A DNA stretch of 28,206 bases from RGIG1902 sp034926865 (GTDB taxonomy: Bacteria; Bacillota; Clostridia; Oscillospirales; Butyricicoccaceae). The stretch covers positions 1 to 28,206 of the forward strand of contig JAYFQP010000028.1 of NCBI GenBank assembly GCA_034926865.1, given 5' to 3'. A model generated the notes under the pieces. The model was given only the letters and a program-made list of their open reading frames with translations, did not search any database and had not been told where the DNA came from. Made by a program: the position numbers and the translations under genes. Position 1 is the first letter of the stretch; the number at the start of each line of letters is the position of its first letter. This document shows, in pieces, positions 1-8,197 of the stretch.

Positions 1-1
1 A

Positions 2-226
2 CTTTTGTTTGTAGATCATCAGTATCACAGAAGAGGCATTGCCACTGCACTGGTTAAAAAAGCGGTAGCAGACTGTAAGGAGCTGGATGATAATCTAGAT
101 CATATCACAGTCAACTCATCGCCCTATGCAGTGCCCTTTTATGTGGCTCTCGGCTTTGAACAGCTCTCTGAAGTATGTGAGCAAAACGGCATTAAGTTCG
201 TGCCGATGAAAATTAAGGCTCAGTGA
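2..226 (+). CDS. GNAT-family N-acetyltransferase, C-terminal part (5' truncated by window)
   Basis: The reading frame is open from the first bases of the window, so the gene starts upstream; only about 74 C-terminal residues are visible. They contain the acetyl-CoA pyrophosphate-binding motif of GNAT acetyltransferases, HRRGIATALV, near residues 9-18 of the visible part. After it comes the usual end of the fold, a strand (HITVNSS), then YAVPFYVALGFE, which is the typical motif B 'A..FY...GF'. The TTG at position 5 is an internal codon and not the start. GNAT enzymes move an acetyl group from acetyl-CoA to an amine; the substrate cannot be read from this fragment. An HD-domain gene follows 22 bases later on the same strand, so the two may be co-transcribed. 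Confidence 0.85.
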   Translation, partial: LLFVDHQYHRRGIATALVKKAVADCKELDDNLDHITVNSSPYAVPFYVALGFEQLSEVCEQNGIKFVPMKIKAQ

Positions 227-248
227 TTTTTGAAAGGAATGATACAAA

Positions 249-800
249 ATGATGACCAGGGATGAAGGGCTTGAGCTGTTACGCAAGTACAATAAGGAAG
301 ATTTCCATATTGTCCACGGGCAGACCGTTGAAGGCTGTATGAGGTATTTCTCAAGCAAGCTGGGATACGGAGAGGATGCTGATTTTTGGGCGATGGTGGG
401 GCTTCTCCACGATATAGATTTCGAGATGTGGCCCGAGGAACACTGCGTCAAGGCGAGGGAACTTCTTAAGGAGGCTGGTTTTGAGGAAAAGTTTATCCAA
501 GCTGTTGTTTCCCATGGCTATGGAATGACTGGGGCCGATGTCAAGCCTGAGCACGAGATGGAAAAGGTTCTGTTCGCTGTGGACGAACTTACGGGAATTA
601 TCGGAGCCGCGGCACTTATGAGGCCGTCTAAGAGTGTGTCCGATATGGAGCCTAAATCCCTAAAGAAAAAGTTCAAGGATAAAAAGTTTGCTGCAGGCTG
701 TTCAAGGGATGTTATCGCTCAGGGCGCAGATATGCTCGGCTGGGAGCTTGACAAACTGCTTGAGGATACGCTTGAGGCCATGAAGAGTTTTTGCGATTAA
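249..800 (+). CDS. HD-domain hydrolase-like protein
   Basis: A soluble 183-residue protein with the metal-binding pattern of small HD-superfamily proteins: His23 (VHGQTVEG), the His54-Asp55 doublet (GLLHDIDFE), His65, His89 (VVSHGYG) and a later Asp112 (FAVDELTG). HD proteins are usually phosphohydrolases or phosphodiesterases acting on nucleotides, and single-domain members like this one are common but mostly uncharacterised. Two ATG codons lie in tandem at 249 and 252. I chose the first, about ten bases after AAAGGA at 233-238. It follows the GNAT gene closely and is separated from pyrB by the pyr promoter region. The specific substrate is unknown. Confidence 0.8.
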   Translation: MMTRDEGLELLRKYNKEDFHIVHGQTVEGCMRYFSSKLGYGEDADFWAMVGLLHDIDFEMWPEEHCVKARELLKEAGFEEKFIQAVVSHGYGMTGADVKPEHEMEKVLFAVDELTGIIGAAALMRPSKSVSDMEPKSLKKKFKDKKFAAGCSRDVIAQGADMLGWELDKLLEDTLEAMKSFCD

Positions 801-855
801 ACGGCCTTGTATAAAAATAACTTTTATAAGCCAATTATTTTGTAAATTATTCTGC

Positions 856-885
856 TTGCATTGTTGGGGATTAATGTGATATAAT
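856..885 (+). promoter_or_regulatory. Sigma-A promoter of the pyr operon
   Basis: The -35 box TTGCAT (856-861) and a perfect -10 TATAAT (880-885) are separated by 18 bases. A TG one base upstream of the -10 (877-878) makes an extended -10. Transcription should begin near 891-893 in a run of A followed by TTTTG. This is the only good promoter seen ahead of the eight pyr genes. Confidence 0.7.
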
Positions 886-895
886 TCTAAAAATT

Positions 896-988
896 TTGCG
901 TGTAGATATTATAATGTTTGACCCGCATACGGGTTCGGGACGGCGGGCAGAATGATTTGCCCGCTGTTCTCACGCGGAGAAGTTTTTG
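896..988 (+). promoter_or_regulatory. Structured 5' leader of the pyr operon, candidate attenuator or riboregulator
   Basis: Three helices can be drawn by eye. A closing stem pairs 896-902 with 971-977 (five Watson-Crick pairs and two G-U). A small hairpin pairs 921-925 with 930-934 (ACCCG/CGGGT, loop CATA). A strong hairpin pairs 943-949 with 958-964 (GCGGGCA/TGCCCGC). Together they form a three-way junction starting almost at the transcript 5' end. The 3' strand of the closing stem overlaps an alternative hairpin, 967-971 with 977-981 (TTCTC/GAGAA), which is followed at once by TTTTT (983-987). That gives a possible but weak terminator mutually exclusive with the closing stem. No PyrR-binding consensus is visible. 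Function is inferred only from fold and position. Confidence 0.45.
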
Positions 989-1030
989 ATACAACCTTAT
1001 CTATAAAAACTAAAAAAGGAGCGGTGAAAG

Positions 1031-1903
1031 ATGGGTAGAAGCCTTCTGAAATTGAGTGATCTGGATACAGGTGAGATAACGGCCATCATCGACAGGGCCA
1101 TGACGTTCTGTCGGGGAATTGACATTCCAACATTCAGCGATAAGATCGCGTGTAATTTATTTTTTGAACCTTCGACTCGCACCCAGTACAGCTTCAATGT
1201 AGCTGAAGAAAAGCTGGGTATGCGGGTCGTTTCTTTTAATCCGGCGGCGTCTTCGCTAAACAAGAGCGAAAGTTTCTACGATACGGTAAAGACCTTTGAT
1301 TCTTTTGGGCCGGATGTTATCGTCATAAGGCATTCGGATAACGAGTATTACAGGTGTCTCGAGGGGCATTTAAACGCGGCGTTGCTCAACGGGGGCGACG
1401 GCACAGGAAACCATCCGACGCAGTCTCTGTTAGACCTGATGACGATAAAGCAGGAGTTCGGCTCTCTGAGCGGGCTCAAGTGTGTTATTGCGGGCGACAT
1501 AAGCCATTCAAGAGTGGCACATACGAACTATGAGGTCATGCGCAGGCTTGGCATGGAGGTTGTGACATCTGGCCCCAGTGAGTTCCTTGAGCCGGGACTC
1601 GAAACTGAGGATTTTGATAAAGCTGTTAAGACCTCTGATATAGTCATGATGCTCAGAGTTCAGCACGAGCGCCATGCGCATTCCATGAATATGAGTGTGG
1701 AGGAGTATCACAGAGCTTACGGCCTTACCGAGGAAAGGGAAAGAACGATGAAGCAAAGGGCTATCATCATGCACCCCGCACCTGTAAACCGCGGGGTCGA
1801 GCTGGCCGACAGCCTTATGGAATGTGAACGGTCAAGAATATTCAAGCAGATGGCCAACGGAGTTTTTATTCGTATGGCGGTAATTGAAAGAGCGGTGAAA
1901 TAA
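1031..1903 (+). CDS. pyrB: Aspartate carbamoyltransferase catalytic subunit
   Basis: This enzyme condenses carbamoyl phosphate with aspartate to give N-carbamoyl-aspartate, the first committed step of pyrimidine synthesis, in the cytoplasm. At 290 residues it is close to the usual 300-310. The carbamoyl-phosphate loop FEPSTRT lies at 45-51, the mobile loop with Ser75/Lys78 (SSLNKSES) follows, HPTQSLLD is at 128-135 and HPAPVNRG at 248-255. No regulatory pyrI subunit gene or fusion is present, so allosteric control by CTP of the E. coli type is not expected. A GGAG ribosome binding site lies just upstream (about 1018-1021). It is the first gene of the operon, and its TAA stop shares an A with the pyrC ATG (TAATG), which suggests translational coupling. 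Confidence 0.97.
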   Translation: MGRSLLKLSDLDTGEITAIIDRAMTFCRGIDIPTFSDKIACNLFFEPSTRTQYSFNVAEEKLGMRVVSFNPAASSLNKSESFYDTVKTFDSFGPDVIVIRHSDNEYYRCLEGHLNAALLNGGDGTGNHPTQSLLDLMTIKQEFGSLSGLKCVIAGDISHSRVAHTNYEVMRRLGMEVVTSGPSEFLEPGLETEDFDKAVKTSDIVMMLRVQHERHAHSMNMSVEEYHRAYGLTEERERTMKQRAIIMHPAPVNRGVELADSLMECERSRIFKQMANGVFIRMAVIERAVK

Positions 1904-3171
1904 TGGCGTATCTTCTTAAAGGCGGAAAGGTCTTTACTGAGGGTATGCTTCAAAGGCTTGACCTTCTGATCGAAGGGGGAGTTATATCGGCTCTCGCCCC
2001 GAATATTACGGAAGATGGATACGAGGTTATTGACTGCCATGGCAAAAGCATACTGCCGGGCCTTGTGGACATGCATGTACACCTCAGAGAGCCTGGGTTT
2101 GAATATAAAGAGACTATTTCCACTGGTACAGAAGCGGCTGCCGCCGGTGGATATACGACGATATGCCCTATGCCGAATCTCAGCCCTGTTCCCGACAGCC
2201 TTGAGCATCTCAATACAGAACTTGAGGCGATAAGAAGGGATGCAGTTATTCGTGTTCTGCCATTTGGGGCCATAACTGTCGGCGAAAAGGGACGGGAGCT
2301 TGCGGATATAAAGGCCATGGCGCCTTACTGCATTGGGTTTTCAGATGACGGCAAGGGAGTTCAGACGCCTTCCATGATGAAGCATGCGATGGAGCTTGTG
2401 AAAGAGGCGGGAAGCTTTATCTCAGCACATTGTGAGGACGAGAGCCTGCTTGAGGGAGGATCTGTACATAAGGGAAGATATGCTGCACTGCACGGGCTTA
2501 AGGGTATATCTTCGGCTTCGGAATACGAGCCGATAGCAAGAGATATAGCGCTTTCCGCCAAAACCGGCGCAAAATACCACATATGCCATATCTCCGCAAA
2601 GGAGAGCATCGAGCTTGTCAGAAAAGCGAAGGCAAGGGGAGTTAACATTACCTGTGAGGCAACCCCTCATCATATAGCGCTCTGTGACATGGATATTGTT
2701 GGAGATGATGGTAGGTTTAAGATGAATCCGCCCTTAAGGGGGAAAGAAGACAGAGAGGCTATAATAAATGGTCTTCTTGACGGGACGATAGACTGTATAG
2801 CCACCGACCATGCCCCACACTCATTTGAGGAAAAATCGAGGGGTCTGGACAGCGCCTTTGGAATAGTTGGCAGCGAGACGGCTTTCGGGGTTTGTTATTC
2901 AGCTCTTGTCAGACACAGAGGCATGAAGCTTGAGCGGCTTGTGGAACTGATGAGTGAAAGACCTGCCGCAATACTGGGAAGGAAAGCTGAGATTTCCGTG
3001 GGTCAGCCAGCAGATATAGCTGTGTTCGGGCTTGAAGATGAGTATACTGTTGACCCGCAAGAGTTCAAGTCAATGGGCAAAAGCACGCCGTTTGAGGGTA
3101 TGAGTCTCTATGGGGTCACACACCTTACGATCTGCGGTGGGGAAATAGTGTATAGGAGGCAGGAAAGGTGA
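1903..3171 (+). CDS. pyrC: Dihydroorotase (class I)
   Basis: Zinc amidohydrolase that cyclises N-carbamoyl-aspartate to dihydroorotate. The 422 residues match class I dihydroorotases. Metal and catalytic residues are visible in order: His58-x-His60 followed by LREPG, the GFSDDGKG segment (Asp148/Asp149; class I enzymes use an Asp here as bridging ligand), His176 (SAHCED), His229 (HICHIS) and Asp302 in ATDHAPH. The substrate-binding EATPHH precedes the last motif. The ATG overlaps the pyrB stop by one base, and its own TGA overlaps the GTG start of carA by three bases. Confidence 0.97.
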   Translation: MAYLLKGGKVFTEGMLQRLDLLIEGGVISALAPNITEDGYEVIDCHGKSILPGLVDMHVHLREPGFEYKETISTGTEAAAAGGYTTICPMPNLSPVPDSLEHLNTELEAIRRDAVIRVLPFGAITVGEKGRELADIKAMAPYCIGFSDDGKGVQTPSMMKHAMELVKEAGSFISAHCEDESLLEGGSVHKGRYAALHGLKGISSASEYEPIARDIALSAKTGAKYHICHISAKESIELVRKAKARGVNITCEATPHHIALCDMDIVGDDGRFKMNPPLRGKEDREAIINGLLDGTIDCIATDHAPHSFEEKSRGLDSAFGIVGSETAFGVCYSALVRHRGMKLERLVELMSERPAAILGRKAEISVGQPADIAVFGLEDEYTVDPQEFKSMGKSTPFEGMSLYGVTHLTICGGEIVYRRQER

Positions 3172-4274
3172 AATATAACAAGAAGCTTGTCTTTGAAAAC
3201 GGGAGGGAGTTTTATGGTTTTGGCTTTGGGGCCGACTGTGAAACTGTTCAGGAAGCTGTTTTCAATACTTCAATGGTAGGATATCAGGAGATAATGTCCG
3301 ATCCATCTTATTGCGGCCAGATGGTCTGCATGACATATCCGCTTATCGGTAACTACGGGCTTACAGATGAGGATTATGAAACAAAGACACCCAAGATCGG
3401 CGGTTTTATCGTCAGAGACTATAACGATTTTCCCTCTAACTTCCGTTATACAAAGACCCTTTCTCAGGAGCTTGAGGAAAACGGCATACCGGGCATATCG
3501 GGGGTAGACACAAGGCTTATTACAAGGATGATACGCAGCGAGGGCAGCATGAGGGCCATAATAACTGCTCCCGATATATGCGCGGGAGAAGCACAGGAGA
3601 GAATATCAGCAGTGCCTATACCCCATGACCAGGTGCAGAGAGTGTCATGCAAAAAGCTGTGGTACAGCCGTACGCCCAACTTTAGATATAATGTCGTCGC
3701 GGTTGACTGCGGAATAAAGCATAACATCATACGTCGCTTAAATGCCTGTGGATGCAACGTCATAATCGTGCCATATGATACCACATATGAAAAGGTTATG
3801 TCTTTGCTTCCTGATGGGGTATTTCTTTCAAATGGCCCCGGCGATCCGGAGGATGTAAAGCCGGTTATAGATCTTGTCAAAAAGATACAGGGCAAGCTTC
3901 CTGTTTTCGGCATATGCCTGGGGCACCAGATGATAGCCCTTGCAAACGGCGCCAAAACTTATAAGATGAAGTTCGGGCACAGAGGAGGAAACCACCCGGT
4001 CAAGAACCTTTTGACGGATAAAATAGAGATAACCTCGCAAAACCACTCCTATGCGGTTGACTGCGAAAGCCTGGAAGGGAGCGGTCTCGAGCTGACACAT
4101 ATAAATCTTCTCGACAACACCGCCGAGGGGCTGAGAAGCCAGAGCGACATGATATTCTCTGTGCAGTATCATCCAGAAAGCGCCCCGGGGCCGCAGGACA
4201 GCGGATACCTCTTTGATATTTTCGTAAACAATATGGATGACTATAAGGCAAAGAGAGGTGCTGAAAATGCCTAA
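3168..4274 (+). CDS. carA: Carbamoyl-phosphate synthase small (glutaminase) subunit
   Basis: Hydrolyses glutamine and feeds ammonia through a tunnel to CarB. The N-terminal CPSase_sm domain (about 1-150, with NTSMVGYQEIMSDPSY) is followed by a class I glutamine amidotransferase domain. Catalytic residues are Cys250 (FGICLGHQ), His335 and Glu337 (QYHPES); LSNGPGDP supplies the oxyanion region. The 368 residues are slightly below the E. coli length of 382. The start is GTG at 3168, inside the end of pyrC, with AGGAAAGG just upstream. No other carA is seen in the window, so this copy may serve arginine synthesis as well, though that cannot be judged here. Confidence 0.96.
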   Translation: MKYNKKLVFENGREFYGFGFGADCETVQEAVFNTSMVGYQEIMSDPSYCGQMVCMTYPLIGNYGLTDEDYETKTPKIGGFIVRDYNDFPSNFRYTKTLSQELEENGIPGISGVDTRLITRMIRSEGSMRAIITAPDICAGEAQERISAVPIPHDQVQRVSCKKLWYSRTPNFRYNVVAVDCGIKHNIIRRLNACGCNVIIVPYDTTYEKVMSLLPDGVFLSNGPGDPEDVKPVIDLVKKIQGKLPVFGICLGHQMIALANGAKTYKMKFGHRGGNHPVKNLLTDKIEITSQNHSYAVDCESLEGSGLELTHINLLDNTAEGLRSQSDMIFSVQYHPESAPGPQDSGYLFDIFVNNMDDYKAKRGAENA

Positions 4275-7200
4275 GAGAGAAGACCTTAAAAAGATACTCG
4301 TCATAGGATCTGGGCCTATCGTCATCGGGCAGGCAGCCGAGTTCGATTATTCGGGCACACAGGCCTGTCTCGCCCTCAGAGAACAGGGGTACGAGGTGAT
4401 ACTAGTGAACTCCAACCCCGCCACCATCATGACGGATACCGACATTGCAGATAAAGTCTATATGGAGCCGCTTACCCTTGAGTATGTTGCCAAGATAATC
4501 CGCATGGAGCGTCCGGATGCCCTGCTTCCCACGCTGGGGGGACAGACCGGGCTTAACCTTGCCATGCAGCTTGCAAAGAAAGGGGTACTTAGAGAGTGCT
4601 CCTGCGAGATACTAGGGACAAGCTTTACTTCTATCGAGCAGGCCGAGGACAGGGAGCTTTTCAAGGATTTGTGCAAAAGCATCGGCGAGCCTGTTATATA
4701 TTCCGAGATAGCCCACTCTCTTGAGGATATCAAGAAGGCGGCAGGAAATATAGGTTATCCCGTGGTTCTCCGTCCGGCCTTTACTCTTGGCGGAACAGGC
4801 GGAGGCTTTGCCGACAATGAGGAGCAGCTTTTGGAGATAGGTGAAAATGCCCTGCGGCTCTCGCCGGTATCCCAGGTGCTTGTGGAAAAATCGGTAAGGG
4901 GCTATAAAGAGATCGAATACGAGGTAATGCGTGACCATAACGATACGGCCATTGCAGTATGCAATATGGAGAATCTCGACCCAGTGGGAGTCCATACAGG
5001 GGACTCAATAGTTGTATGCCCATCCCAGACACTGACGAACAGAGAATATCATATGCTGCGCGATGCGGCCTTGCGGCTTATTAGGGCTCTGAAGATAGAG
5101 GGAGGCTGCAACGTGCAGTTTGCGCTTGACCCATACTCTTTTAAGTATTATGTCATAGAGGTGAATCCCAGGGTATCCCGTTCGTCAGCTCTTGCATCAA
5201 AGGCCAGCGGCTATCCTATCGCAAGAGTGTCTGCCCTTATTGCTACCGGCATGAGGCTTGATGAGATACATCTTGCAAATACCTTAGCTTCTTTCGAACC
5301 TGCGCTTGACTATGTAGTCTGCAAAATAGCACGTTTCCCCTTTGATAAGTTTGGAAGCGCTTCTAAAGTTCTCTCTACACAGATGAAGGCAACTGGAGAG
5401 GTAATGGCTGTGGGACGCACCATGGAGGAGAGCCTTCTCAAGGCGGTAAGAGGCCTTGAGGCGGGCGTAAACCATCTTTACCTGCGTAAGTTCGATGATA
5501 TGCCAGAGAATCAGCTTTTGCGCTTTGTCATGGATGCCACCGACGAGCGTCTTTATGCCATTGCCGAGCTTCTTCGCAGGGGGATTGACCCAATGATAAT
5601 CTGCGAAGCCACCAAGATCGACTTCTTCTTTATAGATAAGATACGCCATATCGTAAAATATGAAAAGAAGATTCGCGAAAACAAGGACTCTATTGAAATC
5701 CTCAGGCAGGCAAAGAGGATAGGCTTCTCCGATAAATATATCGGCATCCTTTGGGGGATGAGTGAGACTGAGGTGTTTGAACTCAGAGTTAGAAATGGCG
5801 TCATGCCAATCTATAAGATGATAGATACATGCGCCAGCGAGTTCGAAAGCTATGTACCGTATTTCTACTCGACATATGAGGAGGAAAATGAATCCCTTGT
5901 CACCGATAAAAAGTCGGTAATCGTTCTTGGAGCAGGGCCCATAAGGATAGGGCAGGGCGTAGAGTTTGATTATTCCACAGTTCACGCTATCTGGGCCATC
6001 AAACAGGCGGGATATGAGGCAATAATTATTAACAATAACCCCGAAACCGTTTCAACCGATTATACGATGAGTGACAAGCTTTATTTTGAACCTCTCTGCG
6101 TAGAGGATGTAATGAACATCATTCACCTTGAAAAACCCTATGGGGTAATTGTTACGCTGGGCGGGCAGACGGCTATTAACCTTTCGGCAAGGCTTGAAAG
6201 CCTTGGAGTGCCAATAATAGGAACATCCGTGGAGGCCATCGAGAGGGCGGAGAACCGCGACAGCTTTGAAAAGCTTATGGAGAAGCTCCAGATACCCCAG
6301 CCAACGGGACACGCCGTAACCAATATTGATGATGGCGTAAAAGTAGCAAACGAAATTGGCTATCCTGTACTCGTTAGGCCTTCCTATGTCCTTGGAGGCA
6401 GGGCCATGCAGATAGTATCGGGCGAAGAGGAGCTGAGAAGATATCTTAAAGAGGCCGTTATCGCCAGCGAGGAATCTCCGGTTTTGGTTGATAAATACAT
6501 CGCCGGCAAGGAGCTTGAGATAGATGGAGTCTGCGACGGAGTGGATGTGTATATCCCCGGAATAATGGAGCATGTTGAGCGCACAGGCGTACACTCCGGA
6601 GATTCAATAAGCGTATACCCCACCTTTTCGGTAAGCCAAAAGGTAAAGGATACCATTGCTGACTATACAGTAAGGCTGGGTCTTGGAATCGGCATAAAGG
6701 GCCCATTCAATATCCAGTTCATCGTTGATAAAAAAGAAAATGTATATGTAATAGAGGTTAACCCACGTTCCTCAAGGACAGTTCCGTTCCTTTCAAAGGT
6801 CACAGGAGTAAAGATGGCAAATATAGCCACAAAGGTTGCTCTCGGCCAAAGTCTTAAAGATCAGGGGCTTGGCACAGGCGTGGCTCCTGAAAAGAAGCGG
6901 TGGTATGTCAAAGCACCGGTATTCAGCTTTTCGAAGATAGCGGGCGTAGACGCATATCTCTCGCCGGAGATGAAGTCTACTGGCGAGGCAATCGGTTATG
7001 ATGATACCCTTACAAGAGCTTTATATAAGGCGCTTAAGGCTTCCGGCCTCAGGGTAGAGAATTACGGCACGGTATTTGTGACAATAGCAGATGAGGATAA
7101 GCAGGACGCTTTGGAGCTTGTAAGGCGCTTTTATAACCTCGGCTTCAATATCGAGGCAACTGCGGGAACAGCAGCTTTTCTTAAACAGAACGGCATTCGC

Positions 7201-7443
7201 ACAAAGGCTCGTAAGAAGATAAGCGAGGGCAGCAACGAGATCATAGATTCTCTTAAGCAGGGCCATGTAACATATGTTATCAATACACAGTCCCACAATA
7301 TGAACAATTCAAACGATGGCCTTTTGATACGCCGTCACGCAGTAGAGCAGAACGTGACTATGTTTACTTCTCTAGATACGGTCGCCGTTCTTCTTGATGT
7401 GCTTGAGGAGATAACGGTAGGCGTTTCAACAATAGACATGTAA
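4267..7443 (+). CDS. carB: Carbamoyl-phosphate synthase large subunit
   Basis: Makes carbamoyl phosphate from bicarbonate, ammonia and two ATP. At 1058 residues it has the expected duplicated architecture: a first ATP-grasp half beginning VIGSGPIVIGQAAEFDYSG (about 16-34), a second half beginning VLGAGPIRIGQGVEFDYS (about 550), and a C-terminal MGS-like regulatory domain from about 925, where UMP acts as inhibitor in known homologues. The frame is open from an ATG at 4237, but I chose ATG 4267. The sequence MPKREDLKK is the conserved N terminus, AGAGAGGTG lies just upstream, and this gives an 8-base overlap with carA instead of a 38-base one. Confidence 0.97.
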   Translation: MPKREDLKKILVIGSGPIVIGQAAEFDYSGTQACLALREQGYEVILVNSNPATIMTDTDIADKVYMEPLTLEYVAKIIRMERPDALLPTLGGQTGLNLAMQLAKKGVLRECSCEILGTSFTSIEQAEDRELFKDLCKSIGEPVIYSEIAHSLEDIKKAAGNIGYPVVLRPAFTLGGTGGGFADNEEQLLEIGENALRLSPVSQVLVEKSVRGYKEIEYEVMRDHNDTAIAVCNMENLDPVGVHTGDSIVVCPSQTLTNREYHMLRDAALRLIRALKIEGGCNVQFALDPYSFKYYVIEVNPRVSRSSALASKASGYPIARVSALIATGMRLDEIHLANTLASFEPALDYVVCKIARFPFDKFGSASKVLSTQMKATGEVMAVGRTMEESLLKAVRGLEAGVNHLYLRKFDDMPENQLLRFVMDATDERLYAIAELLRRGIDPMIICEATKIDFFFIDKIRHIVKYEKKIRENKDSIEILRQAKRIGFSDKYIGILWGMSETEVFELRVRNGVMPIYKMIDTCASEFESYVPYFYSTYEEENESLVTDKKSVIVLGAGPIRIGQGVEFDYSTVHAIWAIKQAGYEAIIINNNPETVSTDYTMSDKLYFEPLCVEDVMNIIHLEKPYGVIVTLGGQTAINLSARLESLGVPIIGTSVEAIERAENRDSFEKLMEKLQIPQPTGHAVTNIDDGVKVANEIGYPVLVRPSYVLGGRAMQIVSGEEELRRYLKEAVIASEESPVLVDKYIAGKELEIDGVCDGVDVYIPGIMEHVERTGVHSGDSISVYPTFSVSQKVKDTIADYTVRLGLGIGIKGPFNIQFIVDKKENVYVIEVNPRSSRTVPFLSKVTGVKMANIATKVALGQSLKDQGLGTGVAPEKKRWYVKAPVFSFSKIAGVDAYLSPEMKSTGEAIGYDDTLTRALYKALKASGLRVENYGTVFVTIADEDKQDALELVRRFYNLGFNIEATAGTAAFLKQNGIRTKARKKISEGSNEIIDSLKQGHVTYVINTQSHNMNNSNDGLLIRRHAVEQNVTMFTSLDTVAVLLDVLEEITVGVSTIDM

Positions 7444-7453
7444 GGGGGCTTAT

Positions 7454-8197
7454 ATGACAAAAGGATTATACAAGATACTTTCAAACAGTAAAATTGCCGA
7501 TGGCACCTACGAGATGGAGCTTATGGGGGATACCTCCTCCCTGAGCCGCCCAGGGCAGTTCATAAACATTGCTATTGATGGGCTTTACCTTAGACGTCCG
7601 ATCAGTGTTTGCCATTATGATAATGGCAAGATGACGATAATATACAAGGTTGTCGGCAAGGGCACCGATAAGATGTCAGGCATGAGAAATGGGGAAATGC
7701 TTGATATTCTATGCGGGTTAGGGAATGGCTTTGATATTGAGAGGGTTGAGGGGAGAAAAGCCGCCGTTATCGGAGGCGGGGTAGGAGTTCCCCCAATGTA
7801 TGATGTGGCCCAAAGGCTTGTCTCGCATGGTGTTGACACTACGGCCATACTGGGCTTTGCCACTAAAAGCGCTGCATTCTATATCGATGAGTTTAAGGCC
7901 CTTGGCGTAAAGGTAATGGTAACCACTGATGACGGAAGCCTTGGAATAAAGGGTTTTGTCACAGATGCACTAAAACAGACAGACTGCGATTATTATTTCG
8001 CCTGCGGCCCACAGCCAATGCTTAAATCCCTCCATAAAACCGGGATAGAAGGTCAGCTCTCCTTTGAAGAGCGTATGGGCTGCGGATTCGGGGCCTGCAT
8101 GGGATGCACATGCCATACTCTTGTGGGGTATAAGCGAATATGCCAGGACGGCCCTGTATTTTTAAGCTCGGAGGTGACATTTGATGAACAGGCTTGA
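7454..8197 (+). CDS. pyrK: Dihydroorotate dehydrogenase B electron-transfer subunit
   Basis: Carries FAD and a [2Fe-2S] cluster and passes electrons from dihydroorotate, via PyrD, to NAD+. In its 247 residues the FAD-binding RRPISV is at 47-52, the NAD-binding glycine-rich GGGVGVPP at 107-114, and the cluster ligands Cys210, Cys215, Cys218 and Cys230 follow the class pattern C-x4-C-x2-C-x11-C. An AGGGGG ribosome binding site precedes the ATG, ten bases after carB. It overlaps pyrD by 14 bases, as expected for subunits of one heterotetramer. Confidence 0.95.
   Translation: MTKGLYKILSNSKIADGTYEMELMGDTSSLSRPGQFINIAIDGLYLRRPISVCHYDNGKMTIIYKVVGKGTDKMSGMRNGEMLDILCGLGNGFDIERVEGRKAAVIGGGVGVPPMYDVAQRLVSHGVDTTAILGFATKSAAFYIDEFKALGVKVMVTTDDGSLGIKGFVTDALKQTDCDYYFACGPQPMLKSLHKTGIEGQLSFEERMGCGFGACMGCTCHTLVGYKRICQDGPVFLSSEVTFDEQA

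Noticed and set aside
886..1030. PyrR-binding loop in the pyr leader
   Set aside because: I found no match to the purine-rich GAGG-containing consensus loop in any of the hairpins.
4237..4266. carB start at ATG 4237
   Set aside because: It would overlap carA by 38 bases and add ten residues not typical of CarB; ATG 4267 has the ribosome binding site and the conserved N terminus.
5284..5985. A 233-codon open frame on the minus strand inside carB, and similar long frames opposite pyrC, carA and carB
   Set aside because: They lie entirely within a confidently identified gene, have no ribosome binding site or recognisable family, and reflect codon usage of the sense strand.
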